Shown piece after piece: positions 1 to 11,000 of a stretch of DNA of 64,000 bases (the first letter of the stretch is position 1; the number at the start of each line of letters is the position of its first letter). The DNA comes from Xylaria sp. FL1777 (lineage: Eukaryota > Ascomycota > Sordariomycetes > Xylariales > Xylariaceae). A program made the position numbers and the translations under genes. The notes under the pieces were generated by a model. That model saw only the letters and a list, made by a program, of their open reading frames with translations, did not search any database and was not told the DNA's origin. Location of the stretch: positions 248,001 to 312,000 of the forward strand of contig MU400547.1 of the NCBI GenBank assembly GCA_022578965.1, given 5' to 3'.

Positions 1-569
1 GCAACACCACCTCCTCTGGAGATGCGACGCCTTCTGAAACTGCGACACCTTCTGCAGACACGCCAACTGCTACGCCTTCACCAGACGGAGGTACCTCAGG
101 TCTATCCACTGGCGGGAAAGCTGGTGTTGGTGTTGGCGTCGCAGTAGGTGTGTTGTCTATAATCGCTCTCCTCTACTTCTTCTTAGTCCGCTCTCGTCGA
201 GGAGCGGCCGGGCAAACGGCACCTCCGCCACCAGATACCCAAAATGTAGGCTACCAGAGCCCCGAACTACAATCCTCGCCTCTTGGCCTTGCCCATCATC
301 TCTCATCGGAGAATGGCACCCATATGTACGGTCAGCAGGTAAACGCACAAATGGCGGAAGCTCCTGTGAGCCCACAGTTTTTAATTACCGCGGAAGACCC
401 GCAGCATTGGGACGCTCTAAATAAACAATCAAGCCCTCCAGCTACCGTGGTGATGGCGGATCCTCACATCCCTGAGCTCGAAGCCCAGAATTCGCCCACT
501 GGCTACCTTATAACATCATCGCCAGCGATGACAGGTGGCTCAGAGCCTAGGGCGTCAAATATCTATTAA
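1..569 (+). CDS. C-terminal part of a single-pass cell-surface protein (5' end outside window)
   Basis: The frame is open from base 3 to a TAA at 567-569. The visible part begins with a Thr/Ser/Pro-rich stretch typical of an O-glycosylated extracellular stalk. A Gly/Val-rich hydrophobic segment of about 23 residues follows and ends in Tyr-Phe-Phe-Leu-Val. A basic stop-transfer Arg-Ser-Arg-Arg comes next, then a hydrophilic Pro/Gln-rich tail of about 125 residues. This layout matches fungal wall-stress sensors and other WSC/Mid2-like or mucin-like surface proteins (known family layout). The diagnostic extracellular domain is upstream of the window, so the subfamily cannot be named. No intron is needed in the visible part. 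The surface location is inferred from layout only. Confidence 0.7.
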   Translation, partial: NTTSSGDATPSETATPSADTPTATPSPDGGTSGLSTGGKAGVGVGVAVGVLSIIALLYFFLVRSRRGAAGQTAPPPPDTQNVGYQSPELQSSPLGLAHHLSSENGTHMYGQQVNAQMAEAPVSPQFLITAEDPQHWDALNKQSSPPATVVMADPHIPELEAQNSPTGYLITSSPAMTGGSEPRASNIY

Positions 570-689
570 AGGCACGCCCCGGCTCAACCTCGACTTGATA
601 CAGGAAGGATGATTATATATGAAGCCAATAACGGTTTCCAATGATTGCCTCCTATTTAAGGTCACCTGGCTCACGTTCTCTTTTCTCTC

Positions 690-741
<52 letters not shown>

Positions 742-1182
742 TTCTTTTTCCGAAGGATGTTTTTCCTCTCTTGTCGACTTTATGATATCGACATCGGTTT
801 TCTTTATTAATGGAATCACATTCCCTAAGCTGTTGGAATAAGTGGATACAGTACACTCCATACCCTTGGGCTATATATATCACCTATCCCCTCTGACCTT
901 TGGGTCACCTTCCTTACTTCTAGTCATCTTGAATACACTATTTTACTTGCTATATCGTACACTTCTTCATACCTTTGACATAAGCTAGACAATCACCTAC
1001 GGTCCTTAAATCTACAACTTGGGATTCGACAGAGATTATCTAAGAGTAATATGGAGATATTGACATCCGAGACCCGAGCTATTCACTCTGTTCACATGTT
1101 AGGTCGAGCCTGGTTGGCAAGCTTCAGTTTTGATAAAAAAAACGAATAATATTTATACTAGTTCCAGACAAGTACCCCCATC
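570..1182. other. Intergenic, convergent 3' ends; no gene seen
   Basis: This lies between the stop of the surface-protein gene and the stop of the minus-strand hydrolase. It contains a CT microsatellite with an adjoining T-tract near 694-745. Short open frames over the repeat are low-complexity artefacts. Confidence 0.6.
694..745. repeat. (CT)n microsatellite followed by poly-T
   Basis: About 20 uninterrupted CT units are followed by a T-run broken by one C. It sits in the 3' intergenic region and probably varies in length between strains. Confidence 0.9.
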
Positions 1183-2106
1183 CTAGAAACCTGCAGTACG
1201 CCTCACGATGTCTGCAACCTCTTTTGGCATTGTAAACTGTGGCGAGTGCCCGCTCGCAAGTGTCTCTGTCTTTACATCAATGTGTTCTGCCCTCAGTCTT
1301 TCCACCATAGATTCCTGGTATATAAGTGGAAGGCAAGTATCCTCCGATGTATAGATGTAGGTAATGGGAATCTCTCTCCATGCGCATCTTTCGATCTTCT
1401 GATACATGGCATTGCCATTCCAGATCTTGAAGTTCGAAACGTACTTCTCCGCCTCAGCTTCGTCATCCCAAGGACCCAAGAGCCGTTCACGGGGGGACCG
1501 TTCAACGGTGATCATGTCTTCGGCGATGTCGTATGCCAAAGGGATCAAGTCGACTATACCATTCGGAGTTAGCCACTACCATTCTTGAGCTCAATATTCG
1601 GATACTTCAACATTGTAGGGAGTTCTAGGACATAATTCCCAATTGAAAAAGCTCTTTGTACTAGCAAAGTTTCCAAAACAATCAAACCGCTTAAAGAACT
1701 GCTTACTGTGCCCCATCTCGACGACCTTGTCAATAGATGACATGTTCTCGAGAAGCGCGAAGGCAGTCATATAGATTATATGGCTAACGCCTCCCTTCAG
1801 ACCGCGTGCAGAGCGGGACTCAACACCCATGCCCGCCAGGGCATTTGAGCCGACCTGCCCGCCATAGGAATGCAAGACGGCGATTACGATGTGGCCATCG
1901 TTCAAGAGCCTTTCCACGTATGACCGGATGAACTCGGTATCCTCATTCAAGGAGGAAGTTGGTGGTCGCGCGCCATTCAACGTCGGCAATTCCGGCACAT
2001 GGACTTCGAAGCCGGCTTCCGTAAGGGCGGCCTCGAGTTTAGCATAACAGGGAGGACTGAGAAACGCCCCATGGACGATAACAATTACTGGCTTTGCGGG
2101 TGGCAT
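1183..2106 (-). CDS. Alpha/beta hydrolase (AB_hydrolase_6 type), two exons
   Basis: Model: complement(join(1183..1553,1707..2106)), 256 aa. The strand opens with the strand-turn His-Gly-Ala-Phe oxyanion motif. A nucleophile elbow His-Ser-Tyr-Gly-Gly follows, then the acid in Ser-Glu-Asp-Thr and the catalytic His in Ser-Gly-His-Ser, so the triad is complete. A 153-nt intron (donor GTAAGC, branch CTAAC, acceptor TATAG) joins Met-Gly-His to Ile-Asp-Leu-Ile-Pro. Without splicing the frame meets a stop at 1591. There is no signal peptide, so the enzyme is probably cytosolic. Family members hydrolyse small esters or lactones, and the substrate here is unknown. The gene is divergent from the amino-acid transporter at 3032. 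It lies 6 kb from the PKS cluster, so membership in that cluster is possible but unsupported. Confidence 0.85.
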
Positions 2107-3031
2107 ATTGATTTCTATAATGATATGTTAAACTAGGAACTCAGGCGATATGTAAACAAAAAGACACTACAAAAGAGCAGAGACCGATTAAGGCCTGTGG
2201 TGGAATACAGTCCATCTTATTGCTCTTAGCGCATATCTTTTTTTGGGAGCCACTATTAGCAGTGGCATTGATGTTAGGGATTTTGACATTTCTACGCCGC
2301 AAACACCCCATATCGACATGCCAGCATCATGTTACTGTTGGTAGTGGCTGAGCCGCGACCCCATCTCGGGTAAGTGATCTGGATCTAAATACATAAGTCA
2401 GGGTGGCACAGTTTGGTACGGGCTAGATAGACCGCTATTGCCGGCAGCGCTAAATGCTGTCCTTTTGCGTTGCCACGATGATCATGTCGATGCTTTTGCT
2501 TTACACTATTCTTGTTATATCACTAGAGAAACACTCCGTATGGAGCCCTCAACCCCGCTTGAAGGGATTAACCATAGTGCGTTCACTAAGTAGACCTAGT
2601 GAATACAGTTTGGAGCCGCTATACCTGATAAGACGACATTTGATGGAGCTTCGTGTTAGGGTGCCCTAGTGATCGATCGTAGCTCTCGAGTAGTACCGTT
2701 CGAGGATAGTGGTTTGTGGGAGGGACTGATCCGATGGTCTCGGCACATACCTAATGTGGGACATTTTCCTAAACCTAGTCGAAGAGGTGCTCAGCCAAGC
2801 CCAATATTCTTATCCGTTTACACCCCACACCACTGATACACCTACACTATCATGGAGTGATCACCGTGGGAGCTCTTCCTGTCCGATAGTGTTGTGATTG
2901 GTGGGTGAAACGTAGTAGCTCCCTGCTAAAGGAAGACATAATGCCACAATTCCCGGTCGATGTGCCTCAAAGCACCTCAGGCAGGACGGAGTATGGTATG
3001 TTCAGAGCGTTCGATCGATCTTGAAGTCGCC
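2107..3031. other. Shared upstream region of divergent hydrolase and transporter genes
   Basis: No convincing coding sequence is seen. Short plus-strand frames (for example 2454-2669) lack family features. This is presumably the promoter region for both divergent genes. Confidence 0.5.
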
Positions 3032-4658
3032 ATGTCGAACAACACATACCACCCAGACCAGTCTTTGCGTAGAAAAAGCGAAGAACACGAGATAAATGGC
3101 ACCGCTCAAGATGCGCGGGAATTTCAAGGCGGCGACTTTCATGAAGAGGCGTCAATCGAGCGGGGGTTACCCGGTGATGTATTCGGGAGTGAAGATGGCC
3201 ACGATATCAAGTACAAGACCCTGAGCTGGCCGCTTGTCGCTGTCCTCATGATAACGGAGATTGTATCCAACGGAATGCTCACTTTACCCAGTAGCCTGGC
3301 GGCTGTTGGGGTCGTCCCCGGGGTCATCGTCATTGTCTTCCTAGGAGCTTTCGCAACGTACACGGCATGGGCGTTGATACAGTTCAAATTGCGGCACCCA
3401 GAAGGCGAGTGGTCCCTTATTGGGCTTATAGTGGTGCCTCAAGCTGACCGTCAAAGTGCACAATATGGGAGATGCGGGAATGATTCTTTTCGGTCCTGTT
3501 GGCAGAGAGATACTCAGCGCAGGGACTATCATTTTTGCGGTATTTGCTACGGGAAGCCAGATTCTCGCCGGCCAACTAGCGCTGAGCGTGCTCTCCAACG
3601 AAAGGCTCTGCACGGTTGCATTTGCAGGCATCTTCGCCATCGCGGTGACGCTTGCAAGCTTTCCACGGACACTCGACGGCCTCGGTTTTCTATCTATTCT
3701 GGGCGGCGTCTCAATTGTTGTCGCGGGCATTGTTGCGCTAGCCGGTGCCGGTGCCGTGCCTATTCGACCAGGCGACATTCAGATTGCTGTAACGAGCGAC
3801 TTCACGTCCGCTTTCAGTGAGTTAAATCAAGTCTTTTCGCCGTGTTCAACTCGCATTAGGAGCAATAGGTTACTATTTGGCCAGATTGTTGTTCCCCCCT
3901 ATCTTGAGAAGTAGTCTGTACTCCTGAGTGAAATCTTAGCGAATATCAAATAGGAGAAGATCCACTGATTTCACTAAGTCAGTATAACGAACCCCGTATT
4001 CGCCTACGCCGGCCATTTCATGTTCTTCATCCTGATTTCGGAGATGAGGCGACCGCAAGATGCGATGAAAGCAGCCTGGGTACTACAGATCACTGCGACG
4101 TCGTTATACGTCGTCTTCGCAGTAGTGACGTACTGGTACATCGGATCAGAAGTCTCTAGCCCCAGCCTGCTGAGTTTAAGTCCGCTCTTCTCGAAGATTT
4201 CCTTTGGACTCGCTATTCCGAATTTCTTCATTGCAGGCAGTCTCTATAGCCACACAGCATCTAAGCTCATCTTTGTCCGGCTATTCAGGCAGACCAAGCA
4301 TATTCATAGTCATACCGCTTTAGGATGGGGAGTTTGGGCATTGTTGATCCTTCTTGCAAATGGTGCGGCATTCGTGTTCGCCGTCGGAATACCTGTCTTC
4401 AATTATCTTGTCGGCATAAGTGCTGCTCTGTTTGCTGCTTGGTATACGTATGGCCTTGCTGGAGCTTTCTGGCTTCATGACGCATACTACTTTGAAGGCG
4501 GGTTTCGAGCATGGCTCCAGCAACCTTTTATGTTCGCCGTCAACGTTTTCACGATTCTTGCAGGTGCATTCATATGCGTCGGGGGACTGTATGCGACTAT
4601 TGTGGCTTTGATCAGAGCATCTGCTGAGGGTGAGCTCCCGCCACCTTTCCAATGTTAG
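3032..4658 (+). CDS. Amino-acid transporter, Mtr-like (Aa_trans/AAAP family)
   Basis: Model: join(3032..3404,3457..3816,3979..4658), 470 aa. A hydrophilic N-tail of about 65 residues precedes about 11 hydrophobic segments. Family landmarks include a Gly-Met-Leu-Thr-Leu-Pro stretch in TM1 and Phe-Ala-Tyr-Ala-Gly-His in the middle helix, as in the Neurospora Mtr neutral/aromatic amino-acid permease group. It should act at the plasma membrane as a proton-coupled importer. Intron 1 (52 nt) needs a GC donor (GCGAGT) to join His-Pro-Glu to Val-His-Asn-Met. Intron 2 is 162 nt with a GTGAGT donor. Frame and family continuity hold across both. An upstream in-frame ATG at 2960 exists, but 3032 gives the usual N-terminus. 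Confidence 0.85.
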
Positions 4659-5230
4659 TCTGATTGGTTGCAAACAGTAACAAGTCATTGGAAACGATGG
4701 GTTAAGTAGGTATACATTATGTAAGCAGACAAGAAAGAAAAGAGCTTATCATACCAAAAGCAACTTAATCTAAAGAGGGAAGCTGATGTGTTGAATTATT
4801 CGCCGCACTCGTCGTCAACCTCTATGGAGGAAACGCTCCGTGATCACAACTCTACCAAACGAAGTGCAAAATCCTACCTATGGGATTGCTCTCCACAAGA
4901 TCTAATAAATGCAGGTATACCGAATTCATCATTGCTATTGGACATTGATCTGTTACTTTATGAAGTCATCAATGGTGCGATTCTGACATTCATACCAATT
5001 CATGACGTCAAGGTTTGAAGAAATCCTCTCAATGCTAGTTAAGTAAGTACTTATATGTTCCTTTCGGTGTTGGTAGAATATATAGATAGGTCACTATTAC
5101 ATTACATGTTTCCCATCATCTTAAAGTCAATAAGCATCAATTCAGAACACCCCCCTAAAGGGAACAACGATTCTTGCGCACTTCCGAGAGATAAGCATTA
5201 CCTTACTGCCATAACGAACCTACGATCACA
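4659..5230. other. Intergenic, no gene seen
   Basis: This is the 3' flank of the transporter and 5' flank of the small protein gene. The short frames at 4788-5018 and 5055-5312 show no family features. Confidence 0.5.
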
Positions 5231-5761
5231 ATGTCCAAAAAGGCACCAAGCGCAGGCACCAAAGTTACAGCGGGTAAGGATGCCCCGACAACCCAGGAGG
5301 GCCCAGGCGTAGTCGAACCAGATTCTCTAGCAGCTGAGTCGCAAGCCTTCCGCGAAGCCAACTCAGCCGACCTCGACAACCAGCAACGGCGGCAGCAAGA
5401 GGGCGCATCTGCCTCTGCTCGTGCTCCAGGCACTTCCATATCATATTCACAGGGAGCCATGGCGCGAGAAACAGGCAGCGGAGGCGCGGAAGCTGCCCCG
5501 ACTTACGTCGAAAGCCAATACCGCCGCGAACGGGGCGGACCGCACGGCAAGAACATCACGGAGGATGATAGCATTGGGACGGAGGATAGGGCGAAAAACG
5601 CTAGCTTCGCGGCAGAGATCGGTTCGAAAGATGACCCGAGTCTCTTGGCTGAGCGCAAATTCGGCCAGACAAATGCAGCTGCACCAGGTTCCGTAGGGGG
5701 ACGGGAGACGTCGGTCGATGACAAGACCACTTATGATGTGCTTGGCGATCGGGAAGCCTAA
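5231..5761 (+). CDS. Small hydrophilic, probably disordered conserved fungal protein
   Basis: This is an intronless 176-aa frame, rich in Ala, Gly, Ser, Glu and Gln with no hydrophobic segment and no Cys. It contains an Ala-Pro-Thr-Tyr-Val-Glu-x-Gln-Tyr block, a Gly-Pro-His-Gly-Lys-Asn block and an Asp-Asp-Pro-x-x-Leu-Ala-Glu-Arg block. From memory these recur in a family of uncharacterised small ascomycete proteins. The composition resembles LEA-like stress proteins, but no LEA repeat is clear, so no function is assigned. The start is the first ATG in frame, preceded by CACA. It is flanked on the right by a 2.3-kb gene-poor stretch. Confidence 0.7.
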   Translation: MSKKAPSAGTKVTAGKDAPTTQEGPGVVEPDSLAAESQAFREANSADLDNQQRRQQEGASASARAPGTSISYSQGAMARETGSGGAEAAPTYVESQYRRERGGPHGKNITEDDSIGTEDRAKNASFAAEIGSKDDPSLLAERKFGQTNAAAPGSVGGRETSVDDKTTYDVLGDREA

Positions 5762-8088
5762 ATTAGTGATTCCCATTAGCTTAGGCTCAGTAAACGACCT
5801 ACCTAAGTACCTATACTGCGTCAGCTAGATCAGGTCAGTGTAATAAAATATGTAAAACATACATCATGCTCCATGGTCATGTAGTACTATCGCAAGTCTA
5901 GAAGTTCGCCTTTGCTTGTATAGTCAGTAACTGAAATAAGTAGTCATCCAACTGCTTCACACGTAGCAGATTCTTACATTAACTTAATGATGCTATACAC
6001 TATGCTAGGCGATGGTCTCAAGTGAACAACCGAAAATCCCCGCCTATAAACGGCCTATTCCAAATGTGTTTCTCCGGCAGTACAGCATTGCCATATTCCC
6101 TTTCGCCCCCATAATTCGCGCTGAACTGCAAGTATCATAGTTCCTGTATGAGTTCGCAGAGCATAGTTAATGACTAGGCACACACGCGCACACACAAGTC
6201 CATCAGCCGGTCTATCCGGCCCCTGGTCACGGAGCTTCATCATATCGTTGGGGCTCTTCAGAGCTAACAGCAGAAGTTCTTGTCAATAAAGAAGACTTGT
6301 AGGAAATAAGCGAATAAGTACACATGTGCACACTGAACCTCACGCGTTATGCATGTCCGGGTGGTGATTGGCCGTCTCGACTTGCTGAGTCTTTTGTCTA
6401 TCAACTTGTGTAAGTACTGTTGTTTTCTCCCCGCCTCTTCTTTCTAGCTCTGGCGGGGACCAAATTTTCAAAGCGCAGCAGCAGAATGCCGCCCCGGGTC
6501 TCCAATTTTACTGAACGCATACGTAGTATGACATTCTTACTCGAATGTCTTATCTCAAGATGGCAATGTTAGAGTATCCGGCGACCTTCCTCGAGACCTA
6601 GAGCTCGATTATGAGGTTAACTCCATTTTATCAAGGCCATTACGATCGACCAATGCTCGATATCGCCGAATCTGATGCATTAGATTGGGGATTTCACGAT
6701 CTTGGGTCGGCCGACGTGTTCAAGAGCCTCCCAATATTACGCGGATTTGTGCACGCCGCAATAGCCCTGTGAAAAGCACCCCACCTCATCCATTGTGCTC
6801 GATCAAAGGCCCCCCCAAAAGCTGTGGTAAGCGTTGATTACTGGGCGCGCCGAAAAAAGAGCCTATGGACATGAAGCTCGAGGAGTTATTTCAACATTAG
6901 CTGCTGAACTCAGATACCATGATCAGTTTGTGAGACCGCTCTCACCATAGCCAGCGCATCAAAGAGGGTGCACTGAGCGATGGCGTAATCTTTACAACTG
7001 ACGGAACAGAAGCCAGCTATCAGCATAGCGTTAGGAGACGGATTGCCATTACGACCTGGTCGCCTATTTGCAGTGTCGGCTTTGACGAGGGTCTGTGCTG
7101 TGGCTCCGTGATCATTCCGTTTAGTGTTCAGACACCATTCCCCATCAGGGAACCCGCGACCAGACAGATGATATCGGCTACGAACTGTTCGGTGAGGCTT
7201 CGGTGGAAGGCGTCATGTATGGGAAAATGATGATGAGTGTTAAAGAGGAACTCATTCGGATCTCATAAACGGGCTCCGTCGGAAGCCATTGACACTTACA
7301 CTCGTCTTTCCTGCTCCGAATACCCAAAGAAGGAACCTTGAATACCAATTGGCAATCTACAGTTATCTTTAGAGTCTGGCAAGATATCCTATGCGGACCG
7401 ATAATGCGGCTGGAAGGGATTGTGAAAACAAATACTCAATTTTGGCGGGACAGCTATCGAGAGGGAGGACATTCTCTCGGTTCCGGAATGCAGTCGACCA
7501 TTCCAGAATCAAGATAGCATTGTCGGTACTATCATAATAAAATCGTGGAAATATGTATTCTGGAGCATTATTAGAACCCCTGAGCGCTCTTATCATGCGT
7601 CATATCCCATCGTCAATAACGGCCCGACGAGATGTGCGAGATTATGTACGCCCTTGATTACGTGGCTAGTGGGAATATCTGATGCCGAAAGGCGTGGAGT
7701 TCAACTCATACTTAAGCGGGCAGGACTAGCGGAAACGGTAGAATAAACCACCGAATGGATTTATCCTGAAGGAAAATAACCCCTGGAGTTCTGCATTAGA
7801 TATGGTTCAGGGGGGTCACAAGTGGGAAACAGCATATCCATTTAGCCAGTGACGCGATGGTCAGCTTACGCGTTCTCGTTACCCATGTCACATACCGTGT
7901 CTACGTGGATTTATACATATACAGAACATGGGTTATATAGAACGTTGTGTTCCATTAGAGGGTCGCAAAACGCTACCTATCTACCGTCGCAATCTATTAC
8001 TATCCGCATACCGTGACATCGGTATTATGCTACTATCGCGTGAACGGGCCTAATCTAATGAACCTCAAGACTCAAGCGATATGAAAGT
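5762..8088. other. Gene-poor 2.3-kb stretch upstream of the PKS-associated genes
   Basis: No intact gene is visible on either strand. Frames are short and broken. A minus-strand block at about 7300-7600 may be a coding relic and is listed separately. The rest shows nothing I can name. Confidence 0.5.
7320..7600 (-). pseudogene. Possible decayed coding fragment with P-loop-like end
   Basis: A 75-codon minus-strand frame (7369-7596) has protein-like composition. After a stop, and in a shifted frame, it is followed at about 7305-7345 by Val-Phe-Gly-Ala-Gly-Lys-Thr-Ser, which resembles a Walker A loop. The broken frame suggests a relic of an ATP-binding protein, perhaps a helicase-like gene. The evidence is weak, and chance is a real alternative. 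Confidence 0.25.
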
Positions 8089-11000
8089 TTATCTATCCAG
8101 GGCCTGGGCCTGGCACTGCTCCATTGATAAGAATGCATTCTAGAGACGGGAGCGATAGGGGAGGACAACGTACCATACTGTAGTAAACACCTCGTTTTTG
8201 GAGTAATGAGAGGTGCGTGCCAGCCTCAAGAACCTGACCATCTCCCAGCACGAAGATTACGTCGGCATTTTGGATAGAGGCGAGCCGGTGAGCGATGACA
8301 ATCATAGTTCGATTCTTCTTTGTCCGCTCAAATACGGCTTGAACCATCTTCTCCGTTTCCGAATCTAGATTCGAGGTCGCTTCATCTAATAATAGGAGGC
8401 GGGGATTACGGATAAGCGCCCTCGCAATGGATATCCGTTGCCTCTGCCCACCAGAGAGTAGTATGCCTTTGATACCGGCCTTGGTGTTGTAACCGTCTGG
8501 CAGCGACATGATGAAGTCGTGAATCCCGGCATCCCGACAGACCTGGTGTAAGGTATTGTCCGTGATTGTGTCGGCACCCACTCCGAGAACAATGTTTTCG
8601 CGTATCGTCCCATCGAATAGCGATGGCTCTTGAGCTACTAGAGATATGGCTTTACGGTAGCTGGTAAGATCAATGCTGTCGATGTCAGCGCCATCAAAAA
8701 TGATCTGGCCGGAAGTGACTTGATAGAATCTGCGATGTTTTAGTCCTCTTAACTTAGAAATTTTAATTATACGATAATTTCGCTTTACCTTTCCAACAAC
8801 GAGATGATGCTAGTCTTGCCACAGCCTGGGATTGATGTCAATAAAGTTCATCATACTTTTACAGACTTAGACCTACCCGAGGGGCCAACAATGGCAGCAA
8901 ACTGACCCTTCTCAATCTGTAATTGTTAATATCACTTCAACCCCAGCTGTGATTTTAGTACTCACGGTCATATTCAAGCCATTGAGTACCGGGACATTTC
9001 TTGTAGGGTACTTAAACCAAACATCTTGTAACTCAACTCTGACACCCCTATCAGCGTCGGCAATGGTGCTGAAGTTCAACGCGGTGCCGGGGCTATCAGT
9101 TTGATCCGACACCCTCATCGCTTGAATTCTGTTCGCTGCCGCGGCCGCCTCTGCGATATCTTCCGACACGTTAATGGCATATTTGAATTGGACAGGAAGA
9201 CCACTTACTAGGAGCAAAACTAAGCCACTGGCCAGCCCCGATAGCACCCTATATGACAGTTACATTCAAATTCCGGGAGATTGTCCATAGTTAAACTCAC
9301 CTGCACAACGGCTATGTATACAACCACTAGGCTGTGGTCAGCAGCAATCAGTGAATGAATACGAATAACTCACGATAATTGAAAGTCATGTACTCTCCGC
9401 TAATGAGAAGTGTGCCACCATACCTATCTACGCATTAGCATCGATTATTAGAAAGAACAAATGTAGGCTTACCATAGTACAAATCCCATAGCGAGTAGGG
9501 GGAGACTGTCACTAGCTGAAAAAATCAGCGTAGCAAACCGAGCCTGCCTGAATGCCTCCTTGACGTGATTTTGCAGCAACTCTTCATATCGTTGGCAGAT
9601 TGTATCTTCTAGCGTTAGAGCGGTCACAGTTCGAATGGCGCCCACCGACTCAGTCGCGAATTTAGCGCTTTCAGCGAAAACTCTAAGATTCATCATCTCA
9701 AATCGCTTTTCCACACGGATCCTATAGAATCCAGCGGCGAGAGCTAGCGGCATCGCGGATGAAAACGCTACCAGTGTGAGTTTCCAGCCAAAGTAGAATG
9801 AGATGGCCAAACACCCTATAACACTCAAGATAGAGATTATTGTAAATGTAATATTCGTTCCGAGCAGTTGCTGTAGCTGTGTAGGATCAGTAGCAACGAG
9901 ACCTGTCAAGGCTCCGACAGAATGGCCGTCGCGGTCAAACCATGCTACAGTCTTTGAGACGATATTCTGAAAGTATTCTAGGCGATAAGCCGATGTGATG
10001 TGCTATTGATTATTAGACGAAGGTCCCTTAAAAGCTCTAGTTACTCACAAATGCGACTCTCGTAGACGCAAAGCCAAGAGAGAAGTAGCCAATAGCGGCA
10101 GCCGAAGCCAACACTACGAACATGAGACACCAAAAGTTGGTTATTTCCCGCAGAAGCTCTCCCCAGAATGCGAATGAAGCAATAAGATTAGCGAAGATGT
10201 AAGCCTGTACAGGCGGACTGGCTTTATTATTCCTTAGCAAAGAGAATTTTGAGCGGGAATCAATGAGCTTACCTCCCGCAATGAGTGCTCCGTACAGCAT
10301 TACCATATACCAAGGCAAGTTTTGCTTCTGCTCTAGGAGTAGAGTACCGAAGCTTCGAAAAATACCTCTTTGTCTCCAAATAGTATCCTCTACGGTAGTG
10401 CTGTCGCCGTCAACTTCATTAGCATTTCTCTTGTCCAACGTCATTAGGTCCATTGTTCGCTTCTCTTCCTCAGTGATTTCTGATACATCGTCGGCATGGC
10501 TGTCTTCGCCCATCTTCAGCTCTTGGGATTGAGTCAGTAACCAATATGGGCCCCCAACAGCCGCCATGAGACTATCATGATTTCCCCATTGAACTACTTT
10601 CCCTTTAGCAAGCACGACGATGTTGTCCGCTTTCTTAACCGTCGCTAGCCGATGAGCGATCATTATTGTTGTGCGATTCTTAGAGACTCTGTCCAATGCA
10701 GCTTGCACAACCTTCTCACCGCGAACGTCAATTGAACTTGTCGCTTCATCTAGAATTAAAATTTTGGGCTGCTTGATAATTGCCCTTGCGATGGCGAGAC
10801 GTTGACGTTGGCCTCCACTTAGCTTGATACCAGCGTCTCCGACATGAGTTTCATACCCCTTTAAGTAGGTCAGTCCGTGTGTTCCATTAATCAGAAAGGT
10901 GTTTAATTACTTCTGGAAGCCTGGAGATGAACTCATCTGCATAAGCTTCTTTACAAGCAGCTTGAACCAGCTCTCTCTTAATTATATTCTCGGCATGTTC

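Noticed and set aside
619..883. Overlapping frames on both strands over the CT repeat
   Set aside because: Low-complexity artefacts of the microsatellite.
4630..4660. Extra intron at the end of the transporter (GTGAGC to TTAG)
   Set aside because: Would be about 30 nt, too short, and the unspliced end is acceptable.
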